Positions 27,701 through 36,257 of a stretch of DNA of 64,000 bases are shown here, in pieces. Source of the stretch: JAFAXD01 sp963833605 (GTDB taxonomy: Bacteria; Pseudomonadota; Alphaproteobacteria; Rhizobiales; Xanthobacteraceae); contig CAWHYZ010000020.1 of NCBI GenBank assembly GCA_963833605.1, positions 142,611 to 206,610 on the forward strand, given 5' to 3'. The notes beneath the pieces are model-generated. The model was not told the DNA's origin and made no database searches. It was given only the letters and a program-made list of their open reading frames with translations. Numbering within the stretch: the stretch's first letter is position 1; every line of letters starts with the position of its first letter. The position numbers and the translations under genes are program-made.

Positions 27701-28514
27701 CGCGATAGCGCGCCTCGGTATAGAAGTGGGCGTCGGGTGTGCGCGTCTGCGGAACGTTGGAGCCCCACAGGATCAGGAAGCCCGAATTATACCAGTCGGC
27801 CGATTCCGGGACGTCGGTCTGTTCACCCCACGTCTGTGGCGAGGACGGTGGCAGGTCGCAGTACCAGTCGTAGAACGACATGCACACGCCACCCAGGAGC
27901 GACAGGTAGCGCGCGCCCGCCGCGTAGCTCACCATCGACATTGCCGGGATCGGCGAGAAACCGATCACGCGATCGGGCCCGTAGGTCTTGGCCGTGTAGG
28001 CATTGGCGGCGGCGATGATCTCGGTGACCTCGTCCCAGGCCGCGCGCACGAAGCCGCCGAGACCGCGTTTCTTTGTGTAGGCGGCACGCCTGACCGGATC
28101 TTCAACGATTGACGCCCAGGCCGCGACCGGTGAACGCAACGCTCTGGCCTCGCGCCAGAGCCGCAGCAGGCGTGCGCGCACCAACGGATATTTCACGCGG
28201 TTTCCAGAATAAAGGTACCAGGAATAGCTGGCGCCGCGGGAGCAGCCGCGCGGCTCGTGATTGGGCAGGTCGGGGCGCGTGCGCGGATAGTCGGTCTGCT
28301 GGGTTTCCCAGGTGACGATGCCGCCCTTGACATAGATCTTCCAGGAGCAAGAGCCGGTGCAGTTCGCTCCGTGGGTCGAACGCACGATCTTGTCGTGCTG
28401 CCAGCGCTTGCGATAGCCGTCTTCCCAGCGCCGGTCCTCGTTGGTGACGACGCCATGCTGGTCGGCGTCGACGACGCGCTTGAAGAAGGTAAGGCGATCG
28501 AGAAAGTGGCTCAT
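24765..28514 (-). CDS. narG: Respiratory nitrate reductase alpha subunit
   Basis: Catalytic Mo-bisMGD subunit that reduces nitrate to nitrite. 1249 residues is the normal length. The N terminus has the FS0 region (RSTHGANCTGSCSWKIYVKG) and the Tat-like vestigial start typical of NarG. Later motifs are YNSGFLILWGSNVPQTRTPD, FHCDMNYRGVINMLVMCGC and DLLVTLDFRMSTTCVYSDI. The C terminus contains WGIHSTYTDNLLMLTLSRGG. Together with NarH and NarI it forms the membrane-bound complex with its active site in the cytoplasm. Twelve bases follow narK. The frame is intact throughout. Confidence 0.97.
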   Translation of the reverse strand: MSHFLDRLTFFKRVVDADQHGVVTNEDRRWEDGYRKRWQHDKIVRSTHGANCTGSCSWKIYVKGGIVTWETQQTDYPRTRPDLPNHEPRGCSRGASYSWYLYSGNRVKYPLVRARLLRLWREARALRSPVAAWASIVEDPVRRAAYTKKRGLGGFVRAAWDEVTEIIAAANAYTAKTYGPDRVIGFSPIPAMSMVSYAAGARYLSLLGGVCMSFYDWYCDLPPSSPQTWGEQTDVPESADWYNSGFLILWGSNVPQTRTPDAHFYTEARYRGAKSVVICPDYSEASKFADLWISVKQGTDAALAMAMGHVILREFHVDRQAAYFADYARQYTDMPMLVRLVKSEGRLVPERFVRTSDFAGDLGETNNPDWKTVALDETTGAVVVPRGSVGFRWGEKGKWNLEEKDSAGGTTKLRLSLADVRDELADVAFPYFGNREHDHFTGTDHPSVLVRKVPAKRVALKDGEALVASVYDLFIANYGLDRGFGGEHVAKSYDDNEPYTPAWAEQITGVPRDQIITVAREFARNAEKTGGRSMVIIGAAMNYWFHCDMNYRGVINMLVMCGCVGQSGGGWSHYVGQEKLRPQSGWLPLAFALDWGRPPRQQNSTSYWYAHTDQWRYETLDVREILSPTAPGGPWDGALIDYNVRAERMGWLPSAPQFETNSLSVAGKAAAKGQDPKAYVAAALKSGELKLSCEDPDKPVNWPRNLFVWRSNLLGSSGKGHEYFLKHLLGTTHGVMGKDLGESGRRKPQEVAWHDEAPEGKLDLLVTLDFRMSTTCVYSDIVLPTATWYEKNDLNTSDMHPFIHPLTAAVDPVWECKSDWDIYKAIAKAFSQIAPEVLGVEQDVVLTPIMHDTPGEIAQALDVKDWKKGEIEPIPGKTMPQVTVVERDYPNLYRRFTSLGPLMSKLGNGGKGMSWNTEHEVEFLKKLNGVVTEAGVANGLPRIETDIDAAEVLLTLAPETNGEVAVKAWQSLGTFTGRDHIHLAVPKEDEKIRFRDVVAQPRKIISSPIWSGLESDKVCYNASYTNVHELIPWRTLSGRQQLYQDHLWMRAFGEALCVYRPPIDTKSVKPVLDRRPNGNPPIVLNFITPHQKWGIHSTYTDNLLMLTLSRGGPIVWISEVDAGKAGIADNDWIEAFNSNGALVARAVVSQRVKPGMCLMYHAQEKIVNVPGSEQTGQRGGIHNSVTRTVLKPTHMIGGYAQQSYGFNYHGTIGTNRDEFVVVRKMAKVDWLDQPNAEQPPAAPLLEAAE

Positions 28515-28526
28515 AGTTGCGATCCT

Positions 28527-31304
28527 TCACTCGGCAGGCGTCGGCGTCGGCGCGAGCACAGATGGCGCAGGGCGTCCACGTTCGATGTCGTGCAGCAGGC
28601 CGCCGCGGCGCGTGTAGTAGAACCAGGTAATGAGCACGCAGCTCACGTAGAAGGCGAAGAAGCCCCACAGCGCAGTCTCCACGCCGCCGGTCAACCCGAG
28701 CGAGGTGCCGTAGGCCTTGGGAATGAAGAACGCGCCGAACGCGGCGATCGCCGATGTGAATCCGGTGATGGCGGCGGATTCCTTTTCCGCCTGGCGCACG
28801 CGCGCCGTCGCCTCCGCCCCGGGCATCAGCCGTTCCATCTCCTTGCGCATGATGTTGGGGATCATCTGGAAGGTCGACGCGTTGCCGACACCGGTTGCGA
28901 AGAACAGCACCAGGAACATGGCGAAGAATCCCCAGAATGCGTCGGGCTGATCCTTGATGCCGAGGAAGTAGAGCACGCCGACAACGCCAACCATCATGAG
29001 CACGAACACCCAGAAGGTGACGCGGCCGCCGCCGTAGCGGTCGGCGACCCAGCCGGTCGCTGAGCGCGAGAGCGCCCCGACCAGGGGGCCCAGGAACACG
29101 AAGGGGAGGGCGTCGACCGCCGGGAACTCGATCTTGGCCAGCAGCGGGAAGCCGGCCGAGTAACCGATGAACGAGCCGAAGGTGCCGGTATAGAGCCAGC
29201 ACATGATCCAGTTGTGCTTACGTTCGAAGATCACGGCCTGCTCGGCGAACGACGCCTTGGCGGACGCGATATCGTTCATGCCGAACCAGCACGCGAACGC
29301 GCTGGCAACGATGAACGGGACCCAAATGAAGCCAGCGTTCTGCAGCCACAGCGGGATCTGCTGGCTGCCGGATTTGACCATGACCGGATCGCCGCCGAAC
29401 CAGCCGAACACACCGGCGGTGATCGCGATCGGCACCACAAACTGCGCGACGCTAACCCCAAGGTTACCAAGGCCGGCGTTAAGCGCGAGCGCATTGCCCT
29501 TCTCCGCCTTGGGGAAAAAGAACGAGATGTTCGCCATCGACGAGGCGAAGTTGCCGCCGCCGAGCCCGCACAACAGGGCCAGAATCAGAAAAATAATGTA
29601 GGGCGTCGCCGGCTGCTGCACCGCATAGCCGATGCCGACTGCCGGAATCATCAACGACCAAGTCGCAACTGTGGTCCACAAACGACCGCCGAAGATCGGC
29701 ACCATGAAGGAATAGAAAATGCGCAGCACCGCGCCCGAAATGCCGGGCAACGCCGCCAACCAGAACAATTGCTCGGTGGTGAATGAAAAGCCGACCGTCG
29801 GCAGTTTCGCGACCACAACCGACCAGACTTGCCACACCGCGAACGACAACAGCAGGGCCGGAATCGATAACCAGAGATTGCGTCGAGCGATGGCGCGCCC
29901 GCTCTGGTTCCAGAACTCGGCGTCTTCCGGGCGCCAGTCCTCCAGCACTTTTCCCGACAGCGCGCCGACGTGCTCGGGCTTGTGGATTTCCTCCATTTCC
30001 GGGAGCTCGGGCAGCCGGCGCAGCGCTTCGCCGACGGCGCCGCGTTCCATCTGCCGGATGGCGACGTGCATCCAGATCAGCGCGCCGGTCACCAGCACGA
30101 ACAGCAGCATGAAGCAGCTTGTCCACAGCCCGGTGAGATCAAGCAGCGCACCGAAAGCGATCGGCAGCACAAAACCGCCGAGCCCGCCGATCATGCCGAC
30201 GAGACCGCCCACCGATCCGACGTTTTTCGGGTAGTAGACCGGGATGTGCTTGTAGACCGCGGCCTTGCCCAGCGCCATGAAGAAACCGAGCACGAACACC
30301 GTGACTGTAAACGGAACGACGCCCATCTCGAGATGGAAGGCCCGCGGCCCGTTCACCGTATAGACCACGTAGTCGGTCGGCGGATAGGAGAGCACGAACG
30401 TGCACACGACGGCGACCAGGAAGGTCCAGTACATTACCCGGCGGGCGCCATAGCGATCGGAGAGGTGGCCGCCGTAGGCACGAAAGATGCTGGCGGGAAT
30501 CGAAAAGAACGCTGCGATCATGCCGGCGCGCGTGATGTCCAAGCCATACACGTTGATCAGGTATTGCGGCAGCCATAGCGCAAGCGCAACGAAGGCGCCG
30601 AACACGAAGAAATAGTAGAGCGAGAAGCGCCAGACCTGAACATTCTTGAGGGGCTCGAGCTCGCGCCAGATACTGACGGGCTGCTCATGCCGCGTCCGCC
30701 GTTCGCGCAGCACCGGATCATCGTTGGTCGTGAACCAATAAACGACCGCCATGATCGCGATACCTGCCGCCCACACCTGGGCGGTGACTTGCCAGCCATA
30801 GGCAACGAGCACGAATGGGGCCAGAAACTTTGTCACCGCAGCGCCGACGTTACCGGCGCCGAAAATGCCGAGCGCCGTGCCCTGCTTTTCGGTCGGGTAC
30901 CAGCGCGACACGTAGGCGACGCCGACCGCGAACGAGCCGCCAGCGATGCCCACGCCCAGCGCCGCGAGGAGCACCTGCGGATAGGTGTGGGCGTAGGAGA
31001 GCAGGAAGGTCGCGACCGCCGCCGAGAGCATGACCAGCACATAGACGATGCGACCGCCATACTGGTCGGTCCAGATCCCGAGCAAGAGGCGGATCAGCGA
31101 GCCGGTGAGGATCGGCGTTCCTACCAGCAGGCCGAACTGGGTTTCGTTGAGACCGAGCTCTTGCTTGATACGGATGCCGATGATCGCGAAGATCGTCCAC
31201 ACCGCAAAGCAGATCGTGAATGCGACGGTCGACATCCACAGCGCGGTGCGCTGGTCGGCGGGGGTCACGTCCGGTCGAGCAAGCATGGTCGCTTCGGCTC
31301 TCAT
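28527..31304 (-). CDS. narK: Fused NarK-type nitrate/nitrite transporter (two MFS domains)
   Basis: A single frame of about 925 residues carries two complete 12-helix MFS transporters in tandem. The first begins TALWMSTVAFTICFAVWTIF and resembles the NarK1 (proton-linked nitrate uptake) type; a hydrophilic linker of ~60 residues (RLPELPEMEEIHKPEHVGAL) follows; the second begins NLWLSIPALLLSFAVWQVWS and resembles the NarK2 nitrate/nitrite antiporter type. The same fused arrangement is known from Paracoccus. Both domains carry nitrate-signature glycine-rich segments (e.g. GNVGAAVTKF, GNLGVSVAQF). Start choice is uncertain: 31304 (MRAEATM), 31286, or upstream to 31409. Confidence 0.93.
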   Translation of the reverse strand: MRAEATMLARPDVTPADQRTALWMSTVAFTICFAVWTIFAIIGIRIKQELGLNETQFGLLVGTPILTGSLIRLLLGIWTDQYGGRIVYVLVMLSAAVATFLLSYAHTYPQVLLAALGVGIAGGSFAVGVAYVSRWYPTEKQGTALGIFGAGNVGAAVTKFLAPFVLVAYGWQVTAQVWAAGIAIMAVVYWFTTNDDPVLRERRTRHEQPVSIWRELEPLKNVQVWRFSLYYFFVFGAFVALALWLPQYLINVYGLDITRAGMIAAFFSIPASIFRAYGGHLSDRYGARRVMYWTFLVAVVCTFVLSYPPTDYVVYTVNGPRAFHLEMGVVPFTVTVFVLGFFMALGKAAVYKHIPVYYPKNVGSVGGLVGMIGGLGGFVLPIAFGALLDLTGLWTSCFMLLFVLVTGALIWMHVAIRQMERGAVGEALRRLPELPEMEEIHKPEHVGALSGKVLEDWRPEDAEFWNQSGRAIARRNLWLSIPALLLSFAVWQVWSVVVAKLPTVGFSFTTEQLFWLAALPGISGAVLRIFYSFMVPIFGGRLWTTVATWSLMIPAVGIGYAVQQPATPYIIFLILALLCGLGGGNFASSMANISFFFPKAEKGNALALNAGLGNLGVSVAQFVVPIAITAGVFGWFGGDPVMVKSGSQQIPLWLQNAGFIWVPFIVASAFACWFGMNDIASAKASFAEQAVIFERKHNWIMCWLYTGTFGSFIGYSAGFPLLAKIEFPAVDALPFVFLGPLVGALSRSATGWVADRYGGGRVTFWVFVLMMVGVVGVLYFLGIKDQPDAFWGFFAMFLVLFFATGVGNASTFQMIPNIMRKEMERLMPGAEATARVRQAEKESAAITGFTSAIAAFGAFFIPKAYGTSLGLTGGVETALWGFFAFYVSCVLITWFYYTRRGGLLHDIERGRPAPSVLAPTPTPAE

Positions 31305-31525
31305 CGCGCGCAACGTTGATCCACCCACGCCCGGCTGCGCCGGCGCGGGCGTTGAGCTTGATTCAATTGGCGGGGATGGCTCGCAGGAGGGGCGGCGAGA
31401 GCACGACAAAGCGCGCTAAACGGACCCTGGCGAAGGCCGCTTTTATCGCTCTCCTCCGGCGCATCCACCGGTGCTCGACCGCTGCGTCGGCCATTGGGGC
31501 TCAGTTCCTGACTGATTAGCAAGGA

Positions 31526-31936
31526 TCAGTGAGGCTTCACGGCAAATGTCTTGAGCGTCGATGCGTTGGGGCAGAACTCATCGTAATGCTCGGCGGCTGT
31601 ACCGGCCGTCAGCTCATGCGCGCACTCCCGTTTGTGTGCGCACACCGAACAAACACGCTCCAGGTCGCGCATGACCATCGGTTCCACTCTGGCGACCGCC
31701 TTCGGGTCGATGCCAAGGGCGGTCATCATTTCCGGCAATGCGTCGGCCGCATGCGGGCCGCGGCGAACCAGATCGTTCAACTCGCCGGTGGAAATGTTTA
31801 AGTCATGGGCGATACGTTCATATTCCGCCGAATCGCAGCTGCACGATTTGGCGATGTCACGCCGGTGTTTCAGCCATTTGGCGAACATGTCGATGACCGC
31901 ATCGACCACAGGGTATTGCCTGGCTTGCGGTGTCAT
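31526..31936 (-). CDS. DUF6455-family cysteine-containing protein
   Basis: 136-residue soluble protein. It has a pair SCSCD near residue 30, a helical middle, and a C-terminal Cys set CSVCAHKRECAHEL and EFCPNAS that matches the DUF6455 pattern and could bind a metal or cluster. The start at 31936 has AGGAGG just upstream (5 bases before ATG); an in-frame ATG at 31993 overlaps the FNR-like box and is rejected. It lies 221 bases upstream of narK on the same strand, and an anaerobic box lies 57 bases before its start. Function unknown; related genes often occur near denitrification and respiratory genes. Confidence 0.8.
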   Translation of the reverse strand: MTPQARQYPVVDAVIDMFAKWLKHRRDIAKSCSCDSAEYERIAHDLNISTGELNDLVRRGPHAADALPEMMTALGIDPKAVARVEPMVMRDLERVCSVCAHKRECAHELTAGTAAEHYDEFCPNASTLKTFAVKPH

Positions 31937-31992
31937 CCCTTCCTCCTTCGGTATGGTCGGGACGAAGATCACCGCGATGCGCAATGCCGACA

Positions 31993-32006
31993 TTGCGCTG
32001 GATCAA
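31993..32006 (-). promoter_or_regulatory. FNR/FixK-type box
   Basis: TTGCGCTGGATCAA fits the CRP/FNR-family anaerobic consensus TTG-N8-CAA with good flanks. It is 57 bases upstream of the ATG at 31936, the spacing expected of a class II activator site in front of a short leader. It would place DUF6455 and probably the whole nar operon under FNR/FixK/NnrR-type control. Binding is inferred. Confidence 0.65.
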
Positions 32007-32059
32007 AAATGCACTAGCCGAAGGTAGGGTGTTGGGGAGTCCGATCGGGCAACCCGATA

Positions 32060-33178
32060 TCAGGCCGCCCGCAACGCGTTGATATTGAACGCCTTGATGG
32101 CGCGGCTCAGCCCCTTAAGCACGAGCTCGCCGGCTGGCTCGACGTCAGCCAGCGCGTCGACCGCCGCATACACCTTAGGGTCGATCAAGATCTGTCCGGC
32201 CTGTGCCTGGGAGCACAGCCGTGCGGCGAGGTTCACGACCGTGCCGATCGCCGAATAATCGAAGCGGCCCTCGAAGCCGATCCGGCCCAGGGTAGCGTAG
32301 CCGTGCGCTATTCCCATGCCGAAACCGAGGTCGTGGCCGTGTTTGTGCCAGCCGGCGGCGAGCTCGGCAACGGCCGTGCGCATCTCGACCGCCATCCGCA
32401 CCGCGCGCAGCGATGGGTCCGGGCAGCGCAGCGGATCATTGAACAGGACCATGAGGCCGTCGCCGAGGAAGCGCTCCAGCGTCCCCTCGTATTTATGGAT
32501 GAGCGCGCCGAGTTGCGCGTGATAGTCGCGCAGCACGGCCATGACTTCCTCGGGCTCGGCGGTTTCGGCGAATGCCGTGAAGCCACGCAGGTCGCAGAAC
32601 ACCACGGTGACGTCGCGACGGTGACTTCAAGCACCCGCTCATCGCCTTCGTTGAGAACGAGTTCGGCGATCTGTGGCGCCAGGAAGCGTTTGAGTCGGCT
32701 GACCCGTTCAATCTGCGTCAGTTGATCGGCGACGCGCTGCTCCAGCGTCTTGTTCCAGGTCGCGAGATCGGTGGCCTGGGCGGCGACCTTGTCGTGGAGT
32801 TCCTTCACTCGCAGCATCGATTTTACACGTGCAACGAGCGACGTTCTGGTCCACTGGCTTGGTCAGATATTCGTCGGCGCCGGCATCGAGCCCAGCCACC
32901 ACGTCCTTGCTGTCGGCCTTGGCGGTGACCAGGATGATCGGCATGAACGGCAGACTGGCGTCGGCCTTGAGCCGCTTCGTTGCCTCGATGCCGTCGAGCT
33001 TGGGCATCATCACGTCGAGCAGGATCAGATCGGGAAGCGACGTCTTCGCGACCTCGATTGCTTCCTCACCATCTGCAGCCTGCACCAAGTCGTAGCCGTG
33101 GGTGCCGAGACGCGTCACAAGAATGTCGCGGTTGGTCTCGTTGTCGTCGACGATCAGGATGCGGGGCGGGTTATGCAT
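32060..33178 (-). pseudogene. Receiver domain-class III adenylate/guanylate cyclase, frame broken twice
   Basis: Response-regulator cyclase of ~372 residues. Part 1 is a receiver (RILIVDDNETNRDILVTRLG, phospho-acceptor Asp in LILLDVMMPKLDG, Lys in YLTKPVDQ). Part 2 is a coiled-coil linker (DKVAAQATDLATWNKTLEQR) with RFLAPQIAELVL. Part 3 is a class III cyclase domain (VFCDLRGFTAFAETAEPEEV, FLGDGLMVLFNDP, GRFDYSAIGTVVNLAARLC). The frame shifts at 32841 (one extra base) and near 32626 (one base missing); joining gives continuous family sequence. The two changes compensate in number and all catalytic residues remain, so I favour sequencing errors. It is last in the signalling operon. Confidence 0.85.
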
Positions 33179-33254
33179 GACTAGCGAGCCAAAGCGTTCA
33201 AAACTCTCCGCGTCATGGCCAGTCTCGTCCCGGCCGTTTTGGCGAATGATGAGG

Positions 33255-33620
33255 TTATGGCAAAAACTCCCGCACTTTTGCCAGCAACTGGCGCGGGCTG
33301 TACGGCTTGGTCACGTAAGCGTCGCAGCCGGCTTCGCGCGCTTTGCCCTCGTCGCCCGATAGCGCATAGGACGTGACCACGATGATCGGAATCGACTTGG
33401 TGGCAGGATCGGCCTTGAGTCGGCGTGTCGCCTCGTAGCCGTCCATGACCGGCAGCTGAATGTCCATCAGAATCAGGTCAGGGCGCCGCTTGGCGACGGC
33501 GGCGAGCGCCTCCTCACCATTCTCCGCCTCGACCAGCTGGAAGCCGGCATTGCCCAGAAGATCGCGCAGGATCTGCCGGTTGTCCATCTGGTCCTCGACC
33601 ACCAGGATGCATCTGCTCAT
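33255..33620 (-). CDS. Stand-alone receiver (response regulator) protein
   Basis: 121-residue CheY-like protein made only of a receiver domain: ILVVEDQMDNRQILRDLLG, phospho-acceptor Asp in LILMDIQLPVMDGYEATRR, Thr/Ser in IIVVTSYALSG and Lys in YVTKPYSPRQLL. No output domain. The DivK-like sequence suggests a phosphorelay shuttle. Its ATG (33620) overlaps the kinase stop, so the two are coupled and the kinase most likely phosphorylates it. The REC-cyclase gene follows after 76 bases. Confidence 0.92.
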   Translation of the reverse strand: MSRCILVVEDQMDNRQILRDLLGNAGFQLVEAENGEEALAAVAKRRPDLILMDIQLPVMDGYEATRRLKADPATKSIPIIVVTSYALSGDEGKAREAGCDAYVTKPYSPRQLLAKVREFLP

Positions 33621-36085
33621 CAGTGTTCTGCCTGTCGTTCGACGTGGACCGGCACGCTGAACGAGAAAGTCGAACCGTGCCCCAGCTCCGATTCGACCCA
33701 CAAGCGACCGCCATGCATCTCGATGATGCGCTTGGCGATGGCAAGCCCGAGCCCGGTGCCGCCCTTCTGCTTGGTGGTCGAGGCGTCCGCCTGTTGGAAC
33801 TCCTCGAAGATCTTGCCCTGGTCCTTTTCGGCGATTCCCGGGCCGGTGTCGTGCACCGCGACGGTGAGGGTTCCATTAGCAGCCGTCGTCTTGATCGACA
33901 CCTCGCCGGTATCGGTGAACTTGATCGCATTGCCGACGAGGTTGAGCAGAACTTGCGTGAGCCGGCGCTCGTCGCCGTGTGCTTGCGGCAGGTCCTTCGG
34001 CAGTTCGACCTTGAGCGCCAAGTGCTTGGAGGTCGCTAGTGATTCGACCGCGCCGTAAACGTTGTGTACCACGTCCTTGATCGAATAATCCGTCAGCGAC
34101 AGCGTGAGTTGACCGGCTTCGATCTTCGACAAATCGAGCACGTCATTGATGAGTCCAAGGAGATGCTTGCCGTTGCTCTGGATGCGATCGAGCGTGGCGC
34201 GCGCCTTATCTGGAACCTCACCGTAGATATTGTCGAGGATCAGTTCAGTGTAGCCAAGGATAGCGTTGAGCGGCGTGCGCAACTCGTGGCTCATGTTAGC
34301 CAGGAATTGCGACTTGTGCTGGCTCGCGACTTCGAGCTGACGGCCCTTTTCGCCGATCTCGCTGAACAGGCGCGCGTTCTGGATCGCGAGCACCGATTGC
34401 GCGCCGAACGTCTGCATCAGATCGACGGTATTCTTGGAAAACTCGCCGGGTTGCCGGCGACGCACGACCAGCGCCCCGACCACACCGTCAGGCGCGACCA
34501 GCGGAACCAGCAGCCGTGCCCGGTAGCCAGCTTCCATCATGATTTCGTTGACGCGTGAGTGCGGCGCGTCGCGCAGGTCGGCGATCTGCACGGGGACGTG
34601 CCCCTCCGTCTGTTCATCGACTGCATCGGAGATGTCCACGTGCTGGTCTTTGATTGCCGCAATCAGATCGTCGCTCATTCCGTAGGTGGCGCGCAGCCGG
34701 AATTCACGACTCGCTTCGTCGTAGACGTAGATCGCGCCCGCCTCGGTGCCGGCGATCTGCGTTGCCGTTGTCACAATGGTGTTAAGCACGGTTTCCAGAT
34801 CGAGCGTGGAATTGACGGCCTGGCTGACCTCGCCGAGCGCACGCAGCTCGCGCACCGACTGTGCCAATTCCTGCGTACGAATCTCGACCTTCTTTTCGAG
34901 GTCGGCATACGACTCCTGCAGCCGCCCGGCCATGTCGTTGAACTGGTCCGCCAACCCCTCGAGCTCGTCGCCGGTCTTGATCGAGATGCGTTGGGCCAGA
35001 TCGCCCGAGCCGATGCGCGCCGCTCCCAAGCGCAGCGCCTGGATCGGAACCACCATCCTGCGGACCAGAAAGAAGCCGGCGATCAGCGCGAGCAGCAGGC
35101 CTGCGAGCAAAAGCAGGCCGGAGCGCTCTATGGTGGCATAGAGCGGCGCATAGGCTTCCTCGACTGGAAGCTCGACAAACATGATCCAGCCGAGCGGTGC
35201 GACCGGAGCGTAGGCGGTGAGCACGCGGCGGGTCTGGAAGTCGTCCGCCTCCTGCACCTGCTGGGTTGGGCTCCCGGTGAGATGCGCGCGCGCCGCCTGC
35301 ACCTGCGCGAGCCCCGACAGGTCGGTGTTGCGCAACACCAGGCTGATGTCCGGATGCGCGATCAGCCGTCCCTGCCCGTCGATCACATAGGCGTGTCCGT
35401 GCACGCCGACCTTGATCTGTGAGACCACATCCCAGATCAGCTTGAGGTTGACCTCAGCGACGCTCACGCCTGCATCCCGCCGCGTGCCGGCGAGCGCAAG
35501 CGTCATGTAGGGTTCCGACTCACGCCGGAAATAGACTGGGCCGTAGTAGACCTTATGGGCGACGGCCTCGGTAAATTTCGGATCTTTCGAATAATCGGTC
35601 TGGCTGCCCACAACGTCCATGGCGAGACGCGACACGCGCAACTGCTCGTGGCCGGTGGCGTCGAGCTGGGAGAGCTCGGTGATGGCCGGCACTTGGCGCA
35701 AGAGCCGCAGCCCATCGAAGCGCCGCTGCTCCAGCGTGCCGGCCGACCACGGCAGCTGTGTGGTCCAGCCGACCTGGGCTTCGATCTCGCGGACGAACTG
35801 GCCGATCTTGGCCGCCGCGGCTTCAGCCTGTTCGCGCTGAATGCGGATCAGCGAGGATTTGTATTCCTGATAAGAGAACCAGACTTCGAACACGCCATTG
35901 GTGATGAGCGCCACCAGCACGACCGCGAACACCAGCGCCACATACTTGAAGAGCAGACCGACGCCTGTCTTGGTCCTCGGCTGCACGCGGGGGTCGCGCG
36001 CCGTGCCCTCCACGGCCGGCGTGATTCGCTCGCGGGTTTCTTGGTGGCCGATGGCCGTCATTCGGTTCGGTCGACTTCGCATCAT
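33620..36085 (-). CDS. Membrane sensor histidine kinase (Cache-HAMP-GAF-HisKA-HATPase)
   Basis: 821-residue kinase. Layout: cytoplasmic N-terminal tail, helix (YVALVFAVVLVALITNGVFE, ~47-68), an extracytoplasmic double-Cache sensor (about 70-335, with landmarks DPKFTEAVAHKVYYGPVYF and AYVIDGQGRLIAHPD), a second helix (LLLLAGLLLALIAGFFLV), HAMP, coiled coil, GAF (~420-570), HisKA (FLANMSHELRTPLNAILGY) and HATPase (LVGNAIKFTD, DTGPGI, GGTGLGLAIA). It has no receiver of its own; the two receivers are encoded next to it. Tandem periplasmic binding-protein genes lie just upstream on the same strand, so the Cache domain may read a small molecule they bind. Confidence 0.94.
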   Translation of the reverse strand: MMRSRPNRMTAIGHQETRERITPAVEGTARDPRVQPRTKTGVGLLFKYVALVFAVVLVALITNGVFEVWFSYQEYKSSLIRIQREQAEAAAAKIGQFVREIEAQVGWTTQLPWSAGTLEQRRFDGLRLLRQVPAITELSQLDATGHEQLRVSRLAMDVVGSQTDYSKDPKFTEAVAHKVYYGPVYFRRESEPYMTLALAGTRRDAGVSVAEVNLKLIWDVVSQIKVGVHGHAYVIDGQGRLIAHPDISLVLRNTDLSGLAQVQAARAHLTGSPTQQVQEADDFQTRRVLTAYAPVAPLGWIMFVELPVEEAYAPLYATIERSGLLLLAGLLLALIAGFFLVRRMVVPIQALRLGAARIGSGDLAQRISIKTGDELEGLADQFNDMAGRLQESYADLEKKVEIRTQELAQSVRELRALGEVSQAVNSTLDLETVLNTIVTTATQIAGTEAGAIYVYDEASREFRLRATYGMSDDLIAAIKDQHVDISDAVDEQTEGHVPVQIADLRDAPHSRVNEIMMEAGYRARLLVPLVAPDGVVGALVVRRRQPGEFSKNTVDLMQTFGAQSVLAIQNARLFSEIGEKGRQLEVASQHKSQFLANMSHELRTPLNAILGYTELILDNIYGEVPDKARATLDRIQSNGKHLLGLINDVLDLSKIEAGQLTLSLTDYSIKDVVHNVYGAVESLATSKHLALKVELPKDLPQAHGDERRLTQVLLNLVGNAIKFTDTGEVSIKTTAANGTLTVAVHDTGPGIAEKDQGKIFEEFQQADASTTKQKGGTGLGLAIAKRIIEMHGGRLWVESELGHGSTFSFSVPVHVERQAEH

Positions 36086-36257
36086 TGAGCCCTCATTCCG
36101 AGGTGCCTGGCCTCGCTATGTGCAATGAGGCAAACAGGATTTACAGCCTCACTGGTTGCATCGGCAAAGGCCGCCGCTACAGGCGCCTCGGCTGAGACGA
36201 AGATGGTATACCTCACGGCCCGGTCAGACCACCGCCGGAACCGCCGATCGCCCGAAT

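Noticed and set aside
31305..31525. TTGATTCAA-type sequence as a second FNR box before narK
   Set aside because: The half sites lack the spacing of an FNR box (TTGAT-N4-ATCAA), so I do not call it.
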